From the NCBI RefSeq assembly GCF_037975245.1, contig NC_092581.1, positions 17,177,303-17,237,302 of the forward strand: DNA of 60,000 nt, given 5' to 3'. Made by a program: the position numbers and the translations under genes. Within the stretch, counting starts at the first letter, position 1. Each line of letters begins with the position of its first letter. Shown one piece after another: positions 57,585 through 60,000 of this stretch. The notes beneath the pieces are model-generated. The model made no database searches. It was not told where the DNA came from and saw nothing but the letters and a program-made list of their open reading frames with translations. Source of the stretch: Apostichopus japonicus (lineage: Eukaryota > Echinodermata > Holothuroidea > Aspidochirotida > Stichopodidae).

Positions 57585-59484
57585 TTATTATTCCTACAAA
57601 AACATAGGAAGATGAAAACATTCATTTCGATTCATTTAATTTCTTTTATAACATAACATCGAGAGCTAAAAATCATTTTGTGTATATTTTCTTAAAATTA
57701 TATTTTCAGAATAAAATGATATGGTTTTTTTTTTTTAAATTTTTTTATGACTCCTACAAAAGCATAGGACGATGAAAACATTTATTTCCATTTATTTAAT
57801 CTCTTTTATAATGTACCATCAAGAGCTAAAATCATGTTGTGTATTTTTCTTAAAATCATATTTTCAGAATAATATGATATAGTTTTAATATTTCTTTTTT
57901 TTGATTATTCCTACAAAACCATAGGAAGATGACAACAGTTATTTCCATATATTTAATCTCTTTTATAGCGTAGCATTGAGAGCTAATATTCATGTTGTGT
58001 ATTTTTCTTAATATCATATTTTCAGAATAAAATGATAGTTTGTTTTATGATTCCTACAAAAACATAGGAAGATAAAAACATTTATTTCCATTTATTTAAT
58101 CTCTCTTATAGCGTACCATTGAGAGCTATGTGGATAAGAGGGTTGGTACAACATATGGACCTCCTGCTGGCAAGAGTATGACCATCTTTATAGATGACAT
58201 CAACATGCCTGTTATCAATGAATGGGGTGATCAGGTAATGATAGCTGGGGATTAAATCATGATATTTATGTGGTTATCATTGACAAAAGAGGGGATTGAG
58301 TAATGATACTCACATATTAACTCATGATATCTATATTCCATATTGATATAGTACTACTGACATAGACAGTGAGCCATATTAAGTTACTATTAATGAATGA
58401 GGTGATTAAGTAATGATACTCACACATTAACTCATGATATCTATATTCCATATTGATTTAGTACTCCTGACATACACAGGAAGCCATATTAAGTTACTAT
58501 CAATGAATGAGGTGATTGAGTAATGATGCTCACATATTATCTCATGATATCTATATTCCATATTGATATAGTACTCCTGGCATAGACAGGAAGCCATATT
58601 AAGTTACTATCAATGAATGAGGTGATTGAGTAATGATACTCACATATTAACTCATGATATCTATATTCCACATTGATATAGTACTCCTGGCATTTGACAG
58701 GAATCCATATTAAGTTACTATCAATGAATGAGGGACTTGAGTAATGATACTCACATATTAACTCATGATATCTATATTCCATATTGATATAGTACTCCTG
58801 GCATAGACAGAAATCCATATTAAGTTACTATCAATGAATGAGGTGATTGAGTAATGATACTCGCATATTAATTCATGATATCTATATTCCATATTGATAT
58901 AGTACTCCTGGCATAGACAGGAAGCCATATTAAGTTACTATCAATGAATGAGGTGATTGAGTAATGATACTCGCATATTAATTCATGATATCTATATTCC
59001 ATATTGATATAGTACTCCTGGCATAGACAGGAAGCCATATTAAGAAACTATCAATGAATGAGGTGATTGAGTAATACTAGAATATTAACTCATAATTTTA
59101 CATTGCCTCTCTTGTCAGGGTGTTTAGGATAAGGTAATGCTATCCGCAATGCTACACTAGTCTAGTCATAAGGTGTACACAGATGACAACCACAAAAGAT
59201 TTCTTTTGATTACCATATTAGCGTTCTCTTTGCACTTGTAGATCACGAATGAAATTGTCAGACAACACATGGCAATGAAAGGATTCTACAGTCTGGAGAA
59301 ACCAGGAGAATTCACAAACATTGTGGACATTCAGTTCCTAGCAGCCATGATCCAGCCTGGAGGAGGCAGGAATGACATCCCTGAACGTCTTAAGAGACAG
59401 TTCAATGTCTTTAACTGTACCCTGCCATCCAATACATCTATTGATAAAATCTTCAGCACAGTAGCAGAGGGCCACTACTGCCAG
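18774..59484 (+). CDS. DNAH8: Axonemal outer-arm dynein heavy chain, DNAH5/DNAH8 class; 49 exons, 2767 codons, 3' end outside window
   Basis: The 49 exons join with consistent phase and no stop, giving the first 2767 of an expected ~4500-4700 residues. The order is a variable acidic/Lys-rich N-terminus, the tail (DHC_N1), the linker (DHC_N2), AAA1 (GPAGTGKT at 1997-2004, CFDEFNRI at 2047), AAA2 (GPSGAGKT at 2279-2286, IVLDG at 2352) and AAA3 (GEQGTAKT at 2606-2613, FIDD at 2671). Dynein heavy chains hydrolyse ATP at AAA1 to walk on the B-tubule. This class forms the gamma-type outer-arm heavy chain of motile cilia and sperm flagella. Similarity to both human DNAH5 and DNAH8 is very high in the linker and AAA modules. 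The N-terminal [15 protein letters not shown] region looks more like DNAH8, so the symbol is tentative. An in-frame TGA at 18714 lies upstream of the chosen ATG. Confidence 0.96.
18904..20446 (+). other. Dynein intron 1
   Basis: This 1.5-kb intron runs from GTATGC to AG. Apart from the transposon at 19762-20030 I see nothing in it. Confidence 0.8.
19762..20030. mobile_element. hAT-like MITE, 269 bp, in dynein intron 1
   Basis: It begins CAGGCGCGTAGCCAGG and ends TTGGCTACGCGCCTG, near-perfect inverted ends of about 15 bp. The flanking 8-mers TACATGGT (19754-19761) and CATATGGT (20031-20038) match at six of eight positions, which suits an older 8-bp target duplication. A G-rich/C-rich foldback lies just inside the right end. 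The terminus is related to that of the element at 1363-1718 (GCGTAGCCAG shared). Confidence 0.75.
20539..24697 (+). other. Dynein intron 2 (about 4.2 kb)
   Basis: This is the largest intron of the gene. I see no exon of the dynein or any recognisable separate gene. It contains ATATC/GATAT-rich sequence at 20945-21020, a purine-rich run at 23153-23190 and short non-homologous open frames (for example 21838-22191) that lack any family signature. Confidence 0.65.
25818..26024. mobile_element. Foldback MITE, about 207 bp (family B, copy 1) in dynein intron 4
   Basis: The ends read inward as CATCCAGTTGGGACATTTT and, on the other strand, CACCTAGTCAGGACATTTTT. The whole element is nearly palindromic and shares GCACTGGTACTGACAGTAC-type interior sequence with the copies at 41372-41579 and 49043-49249. 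It has no coding capacity. This copy is the most diverged at its ends. Confidence 0.8.
28714..33141 (+). CDS. DNAH8: Dynein heavy chain exons 8-13: tail domain (DHC_N1), first half
   Basis: The exons are 28714-28894, 29742-30001, 30496-30594, 31130-31311, 32134-32253 and 32940-33141 (codons 255-602). The protein contains the strongly conserved tail words [51 protein letters not shown] and [11 protein letters not shown]. This region lets heavy chains assemble with each other and with the intermediate and light chains of the outer arm. All donors and acceptors are GT-AG. The 3' end of exon 9 is triplicated in the following intron (see the separate entry). Confidence 0.95.
29392..29668. repeat. 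Tandem duplication in dynein intron 8, about 125-bp unit, 2.2 copies
   Basis: The unit begins TTGTCATAGGTCTGTAGAT and contains TTTCTGGTGGCTCAATAAAGG and TTTAATGTGTATATTCTTAG. The second copy starts near 29517. It lies 70-350 bp upstream of exon 9 and does not include exon sequence. Confidence 0.88.
29974..30225. repeat. Junction-spanning tandem repeat: exon 9 3' edge plus donor, about 87-bp unit, 3 copies
   Basis: Copy 1 contains the last 28 nt of exon 9 and its donor (junction 30001/30002). Copies 2 and 3, wholly intronic, repeat ACAATGGAAACAACTGGTAAG-like sequence with GTAAGC at 30089 and 30175, then GAATGTATAAAATACAATAGC. The ghost donors match the splice consensus as well as the real one does. 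Confidence 0.93.
30828..30890. repeat. Poly-T-rich tract in dynein intron 10
   Basis: Long T runs are broken by CTTCTTCG and AA. No function is apparent. Confidence 0.85.
31668..31998. repeat. Tandem duplication in dynein intron 11, about 165-bp unit, 2 copies
   Basis: Both copies contain CAGACATCACTGGA, CTGCTACTAGAACAAG, CTGCTCAACTTCTCAATTTCAG and TGACAATTCTG in order. The CTCAATTTCAG word looks like an acceptor, but what follows does not resemble exon 12. Confidence 0.88.
33355..33545. repeat. Minisatellite in dynein intron 13, about 46-bp unit, 4 copies
   Basis: The unit contains CCACATCAGGTGTTAGG, GTTGAGTAATAATAAATG and TTAAAGT. It ends about 75 bp before exon 14. Confidence 0.88.
33619..38339 (+). 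CDS. DNAH8: Dynein heavy chain exons 14-21: tail domain, second half
   Basis: The exons are 33619-33714, 33924-34187, 34417-34482, 34771-35000, 35919-36070, 36518-36725, 37427-37635 and 38077-38339 (codons 603-1098). Recognisable words include [23 protein letters not shown], the HRGWFRAVD segment, ELFVNFDP-like [13 protein letters not shown], and TSLNWTSL. Exon 20 adds a Cys/His-rich patch (C975, H977, C985, C988, C991, C992) after a charged Lys/Glu helix. I do not recall this patch from vertebrate DNAH5. The tail is the least conserved part of the family, so small boundary errors are possible here. Confidence 0.93.
35478..35760. mobile_element. Probable dispersed retroelement fragment in dynein intron 17
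   Basis: It begins with an ATA-rich tail followed by CAGTATATAGCGC and contains a GAGTTTATTCCAAAGGAGGG...GATCGCTCACCATAAGATT segment. I recognise this style from dispersed repeats in marine invertebrate genomes, where the ATAGCGC word marks a 3' end in reverse orientation. The family is not identified. The assignment rests on memory of similar text, not on a second copy in this window. Confidence 0.4.
37895..37975. repeat. Hairpin-bearing dispersed motif in dynein intron 20
   Basis: Read on the minus strand the segment is TTTGAAGAAGATCCTGCTAG then GATCGAAACGTCAGG. GATCC can pair with GGATC around a short loop, and GAAACGTC follows. This sequence type recurs in many invertebrate genomes near retroelement ends. 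Its assignment here is tentative. Confidence 0.35.
38700..40453 (+). CDS. DNAH8: Dynein heavy chain exons 22-24: end of tail
   Basis: The exons are 38700-38903, 39476-39556 and 40049-40453 (codons 1099-1328). Exon 24, at 405 nt, is the longest exon found. It contains [16 protein letters not shown] and a [11 protein letters not shown] segment that are hallmarks of the DNAH5/DNAH8 class. Exon 22 is followed by about four ghost copies of its own 3' end and donor. Codon use in exon 24 is richer in C-ending codons than in its neighbours. That is seen directly but not measured. Confidence 0.94.
38851..39305. repeat. Junction-spanning tandem repeat: exon 22 3' edge plus donor, about 89-bp unit, 5 copies
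   Basis: Copy 1 contains the last 53 nt of exon 22 and its donor at 38904. Four more copies follow, each with AGCTTCACTCAGTTCTCGGA, GAATGCT and a GT: GTGAGT at 38995, GTAAGT at 39083 (identical to the real donor), GTAGGT at 39169 and GTAACC at 39260. Reading through the real donor meets TAG after five codons, so exon extension would terminate. Confidence 0.95.
39790..39965 (-). mobile_element. tRNA-derived SINE-like element, minus strand, dynein intron 23
   Basis: On the minus strand GTGGCCGAGTGAGTGGCATT (39962-39940) resembles a class II tRNA A box. A T-arm with a perfect five-pair stem, CCGGG-TTCCATA-CCCGG (about 39884-39868), resembles the B box. The spacer between them is expanded by duplicated GCAATGAGAC words, which excludes a working tRNA. 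The body reads on toward 39790. Confidence 0.5.
40842..44407 (+). CDS. DNAH8: Dynein heavy chain exons 25-29: linker domain (DHC_N2), first part
   Basis: The exons are 40842-40960, 41708-42007, 42505-42745, 43096-43295 and 44254-44407 (codons 1329-1666). They carry the classic linker sequence: [78 protein letters not shown] and [20 protein letters not shown]. The linker is the lever that swings across the AAA ring during the power stroke. Exon 26 has an intronic ghost of its 5' edge. A large minisatellite fills the intron between exons 28 and 29. Confidence 0.97.
41238..41720. repeat. Junction-spanning duplication: acceptor and 5' edge of exon 26, 2 copies, interrupted by a MITE
   Basis: About 120 bp ending ACATTTCCAG-AGGCCCAATG at the true exon 26 acceptor (41706-41708) also occur at 41238-41362, ending ACATTTCCAG-AGGCTCAATT. 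Shared words include CTACATGAATGAATTTTTAA. The foldback MITE at 41372-41579 lies between the copies. Without it the unit is about 148 bp. Confidence 0.92.
41372..41579. mobile_element. Foldback MITE, about 208 bp (family B, copy 2) in dynein intron 25
   Basis: The ends read CACCCAGTTGGGACAAT and, from the other side, CAGCCAGTTGGGACAATTT, a near-perfect inverted repeat. The interior is in reverse orientation relative to copy 3. Flanking ATTCTTG and ATTCTTA suggest a 7-bp or slightly longer target duplication. Confidence 0.9.
43391..44250. repeat. Minisatellite, about 39-bp unit, with a 229-bp higher-order repeat, dynein intron 28
   Basis: The unit is roughly GATGCTATCATCCATTCTAG followed by TGTTTTATAGTATCATGCT, present about 22 times. 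A six-unit block starting at 43601 recurs at 43830 with the same internal variants (AATAACATC, GGCTAGTG, TTGTACCG), showing a second round of duplication. The array ends just before the exon 29 acceptor. The long open frames in it follow from the 13-codon unit and are not genes. Confidence 0.96.
44708..46908 (+). CDS. DNAH8: Dynein heavy chain exons 30-33: linker domain to ring junction
   Basis: The exons are 44708-44974, 45577-45705, 46038-46256 and 46762-46908 (codons 1667-1920). All four are phase 0 to phase 0. Exon 30 is almost invariant in the family: [27 protein letters not shown]-like [20 protein letters not shown], then [18 protein letters not shown]. Exon 33 ends with [14 protein letters not shown], which leads into AAA1. 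Confidence 0.97.
45706..45800. repeat. Short tandem repeat after exon 31 donor, about 32-bp unit, 3 copies
   Basis: Copies of GTTACCATG-CTAACTAACAAGTA follow the exon 31 donor. The first begins within GTAAGCATG, so AAGTAAGCTATG in the second copy resembles the donor. No clear exon sequence is included. Confidence 0.6.
47385..47880. repeat. Junction-spanning tandem array: acceptor and first ~40 nt of exon 34, several copies
   Basis: The first 39 nt of exon 34 (GTCCGAATGCACATC then CAGAATGACTTTGAGTGG) occur upstream after ghost acceptors at 47449, 47596 and 47745, with two shorter copies in which CAG has become CATG. In each full ghost the exon frame runs on into ATATGA, a stop. The real exon diverges after GAGTGG into TTAAAGCAG. 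The ghost text is nearly identical to the exon. Confidence 0.95.
47816..49875 (+). CDS. DNAH8: Dynein heavy chain exons 34-37: AAA1 motor module
   Basis: The exons are 47816-47988, 48261-48439, 48830-49017 and 49681-49875 (codons 1921-2165). AAA1 is the main ATPase site. The Walker A GPAGTGKT, with its catalytic Lys-Thr, and the Walker B CFDEFNRI are intact, followed by [15 protein letters not shown] (sensor region) and [14 protein letters not shown]. Nothing suggests a dead site. The 5' edge of exon 34 is repeated several times upstream. The 3' edge of exon 36 is repeated once downstream, with a transposon between. Confidence 0.98.
48994..49443. repeat. Junction-spanning duplication: exon 36 3' edge plus donor, 2 copies, first one split by a MITE
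   Basis: The end of exon 36, GTTTGGTATCTTCTTGACTATG followed by GTAGGTTTAA (donor at 49018), recurs at 49361-49391 as TTTGTTATTTTCTTGACTATG followed by GTAGGTTTAA. Downstream, ATTAAAACTAT and TAACATGA/AAACATGA with CTTTGG/CCTTGG also match. The ghost is preceded by ATCCTCAG, so it is flanked by both AG and GT. Confidence 0.9.
49043..49249. mobile_element. Foldback MITE, about 207 bp (family B, copy 3) in dynein intron 36
   Basis: The ends read CAGCCAGTTGGGACATTTT and, from the other side, CACCCAGTTGGGACAATTTT. It is inserted into one copy of a duplicated segment, and the other copy (49382-49443) lacks it, so a natural empty site is present. TTCTTTC on both sides is the likely target duplication. 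Confidence 0.92.
50357..50825. repeat. Junction-spanning tandem array: acceptor and 5' edge of exon 38, about 120-bp unit, 4 copies
   Basis: The unit contains TATGGTTTAGTTTCGTACAT, GTCTGTGTCCCTATGTAG and CTTCATCCTTGATTCAGGTC. Ghost acceptors lie at 50448-50449, 50568-50569 and 50688-50689, and the real one at 50810-50811. The ghosts continue TCCATTTATGAC, where an extra T breaks the exon 38 frame (exon: TCCATTATGAC). The two middle copies are almost identical. Confidence 0.95.
50812..54481 (+). CDS. DNAH8: Dynein heavy chain exons 38-43: AAA1/AAA2 junction and AAA2 module
   Basis: The exons are 50812-50946, 51172-51279, 51713-51824, 52400-52587, 53717-53959 and 54368-54481 (codons 2166-2465). 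[17 protein letters not shown] precedes AAA2. The AAA2 Walker A GPSGAGKT is split by an intron after the first base of its last Gly codon. [36 protein letters not shown] and [20 protein letters not shown] follow. AAA2 binds nucleotide structurally in this family. Exon 38 has three ghost copies of its acceptor and 5' edge upstream. Confidence 0.98.
51588..51710. repeat. Pentanucleotide-type array CCTTA/CCCTA/CTTAA ending at exon 40 acceptor
   Basis: A variant array (TTACCCTACC, TAACCTATCT, TTAACTTAACC) runs for about 120 nt. It merges into the pyrimidine tract TTATTTATCTTACAG of the exon 40 acceptor, so the repeat itself supplies the splice-site context. It loosely resembles telomere-like variants. 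Confidence 0.88.
52608..53035. repeat. Minisatellite, 51-bp unit, about 8 copies, dynein intron 41
   Basis: The unit contains CAGACATTACTGCTAGACCC, ACAAATATGATCTTCACTT and TATTCAAGCT. Copies start at about 52631, 52682 and 52733 onward. The unit is 17 codons long, so both strands show open frames that are not genes. It begins 20 nt after the exon 41 donor but contains no exon sequence. Confidence 0.95.
53303..53627 (+). mobile_element. tRNA-derived SINE (family C), full-length, dynein intron 41
   Basis: The head has an A box (GTGGTCAAGTGGTTAAGGC) and a B box (GCCGGTTCGAGTCCTGGC) about 35 nt apart, as in a class II tRNA. A conserved-looking body follows (CCTTGTGTCCTTGGGCAAGG, then ACCCAGGTGTATAAATGGGGACC), ending GTATAAATGTACATTATTATTAT. 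This body style is widespread in SINEs of marine invertebrates. The internal boxes would let RNA polymerase III transcribe it. Confidence 0.88.
54114..54303 (+). mobile_element. 5'-truncated SINE (family A, copy 2), dynein intron 42
   Basis: It starts inside the B box (CAAGTCACTCCAAGATT) and then matches the body of the SINE at 3821-3996, including GTCGTCCAGTTACAGA, TTGACAATTGACAATTCATA and GCTTGCAGGAGGATCTAAAA, with a few differences. It ends in the ACATACATAC tail. The loss of the tRNA head is typical of incomplete reverse transcription. Confidence 0.9.
54668..54868. repeat. Minisatellite, 17-18-bp palindromic unit, dynein intron 43
   Basis: About eleven variants of TAACTAACCATGGTTAA occur in tandem. 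The unit contains the palindrome TTAACCATGGTTAA, so neighbouring copies can form hairpins on either strand. Confidence 0.9.
54995..55055. repeat. GTTT/GTTA simple repeat
   Basis: Repeated TTTG and TTAGTATG words lie in dynein intron 43, about 90 nt before exon 44. Confidence 0.8.
55144..59484 (+). CDS. DNAH8: Dynein heavy chain exons 44-49: end of AAA2 and AAA3 module (open at right edge)
   Basis: The exons are 55144-55308, 56035-56157, 56645-56777, 57241-57359, 58112-58234 and 59242-59484 (codons 2466-2767). AAA3 has Walker A GEQGTAKT, split by an intron after the G of its first codon, and Walker B FIDDINMP, then [13 protein letters not shown] and [19 protein letters not shown]3 is the regulatory ATP site. 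Exon 48 (123 nt) is flanked on both sides by tandem arrays that include its own edges. The last exon ends at a GTGAGA donor, and the remaining ~500 bp is intron. Confidence 0.97.
55681..55872 (+). pseudogene. Remnant of a non-LTR retrotransposon ORF2 C-terminus, dynein intron 44
   Basis: A 63-codon open frame ends [15 protein letters not shown] and then [14 protein letters not shown]. The pattern W-x2-L-x3-I-x-S-P-x-L-x-S-x-LKTHLF is the usual end of reverse-transcriptase polyproteins of CR1/Jockey/RTE-like LINEs. Only this end is present, with no RT catalytic motif, so it is a 5'-truncated, inactive copy. No second copy is in the window to confirm it. Confidence 0.55.
57522..57581. repeat. 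(TA)30 microsatellite, dynein intron 47
   Basis: An uninterrupted alternating TA run of about 60 nt lies at the start of the repeated intron region before exon 48. Confidence 0.97.
57590..58135. repeat. Junction-spanning tandem array: acceptor and 5' edge of exon 48, about 155-bp unit, 3-4 copies
   Basis: Each unit has ATTCCTACAAAAACATAGGA, GATGAAAACATTTATTTCCA, TTTAATCTCTTTTATA and then a version of the exon 48 start. The real junction is CTTATAG-CGTACCATTGAGAGCTATG. Ghosts read TTATAGCGTAGCATTGAGAGCTA (57962-57984, AG kept), TTATAATGTACCATCAAGAG and TTATAACATAACATCGAGAG (AG lost). Confidence 0.94.
58213..59080. repeat. Junction-spanning tandem array: exon 48 3' edge plus donor, about 112-bp unit, 8 copies
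   Basis: The real exon 48 end is TTATCAATGAATGGGGTGATCAG then GTAATGATA (donor 58235). Seven downstream copies read TACTATCAATGAATGAGGTGATTGAGTAATGATACTC or close, near 58390, 58500, 58610, 58725, 58835, 58950 and 59050. Each keeps the GTAATG word. The intronic part of the unit (CATGATATCTATATTCCATATTG) is highly uniform. Confidence 0.95.
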
Positions 59485-60000
59485 GTGAGAGAAACATTTC
59501 ATCATTAGTTAGAATATTAAAACTAAAAACCTTCTTCACAGTTTACCCAAAGATATATTTTGAGAAGTTAATGTTCTGTGATCGAGGTAGCTCGCTGTAT
59601 CTTATCTTCTGTGATATTTTTGTATATTGGATTTTATTTGAAGGGATTCCCAGAGCATTCAAAAAGGAACAAATATATAACAGATACTTTTGCGGGAAAT
59701 CCCTTTTTGAAAAGATACCTAACCATTTTATGTTCTTTTCAGTAACACTTTGATTACTCTATGATATTTTCATATTTGGGCATAGAATTTTCCTTTTTTT
59801 TTTTGGATTTTGTTTTTGCAACAATCTTACAGAAGTTCATGCTTAAAGATAGTAGAATAAAAGCGTAAATTTGTTGTTTATTACAGATCTGTTGTTATTC
59901 TGTTGATCTGTTGTTATTTACAGAGCTGTACAAGTGTCAGCTATAAACTGCATCATAGTTTCAGTGTGTATCTTGCATTTAATCATCCATAGCACCACAG
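59485..60000 (+). other. Dynein intron 49, open at right edge
   Basis: After the GTGAGA donor the last ~515 nt are AT-rich and contain no recognisable next exon. The following coding words expected for this family (after GHYC) are not seen before the window ends. Confidence 0.75.

Noticed and set aside
58213-59080. A CRISPR-like array of regular repeats
   Set aside because: The repeats are head-to-tail without unique spacers, they extend from an exon edge, and the DNA is animal nuclear.

Overview
The window is animal nuclear DNA: AT-rich, intron-dense, with GT-AG introns and many dispersed repeats. It carries the 5' parts of two divergently transcribed protein genes. Both proteins, the several tRNA-derived SINEs and the hAT-like miniature transposons suggest a marine deuterostome, most likely an echinoderm and possibly a sea cucumber. 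The species assignment is inference.

Left part, minus strand (about 16.36 kb down to the left edge): the N-terminal half of a CD2AP/SH3KBP1 (CIN85) family adaptor. I find five coding segments whose reading phases all join: an ATGG start exon (16358-16361), SH3-A (5098-5255), a linker (3573-3660), SH3-B (2665-2880) and the GFGDIFK linker exon (1878-2023), giving 204 codons. The third SH3 and the C-terminal coiled coil lie beyond the left edge. The first intron is about 11 kb and holds only repeats.

Middle (16362-18773): the space between the two start codons. It is rich in miniature transposon sequence, including a 474-bp element with a perfect 8-bp target duplication. It also holds a near-consensus RFX X-box about 430 bp upstream of the right-hand gene, which suits a ciliary gene.

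Right part, plus strand (18774 to the right edge): an axonemal outer-arm dynein heavy chain of the DNAH5/DNAH8 class. I assembled 49 exons by hand. They give 2767 codons with no frame break or stop, covering the tail, linker, AAA1, AAA2 and AAA3. AAA4-AAA6, the stalk and the C-terminus lie past the right edge.

The most unusual feature is in the dynein introns. At eight exon edges a tandem duplication runs across the exon-intron boundary, leaving one or more intronic 'ghost' copies of the exon edge, usually with the splice dinucleotide still present. One ghost is a 21-nt AG-flanked, GT-followed, phase-0 micro-exon look-alike. Two of the arrays have since been interrupted by the same roughly 207-bp foldback transposon, and in one of them the other array copy acts as the empty site. 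Other introns hold ordinary minisatellites, SINEs and a LINE remnant.
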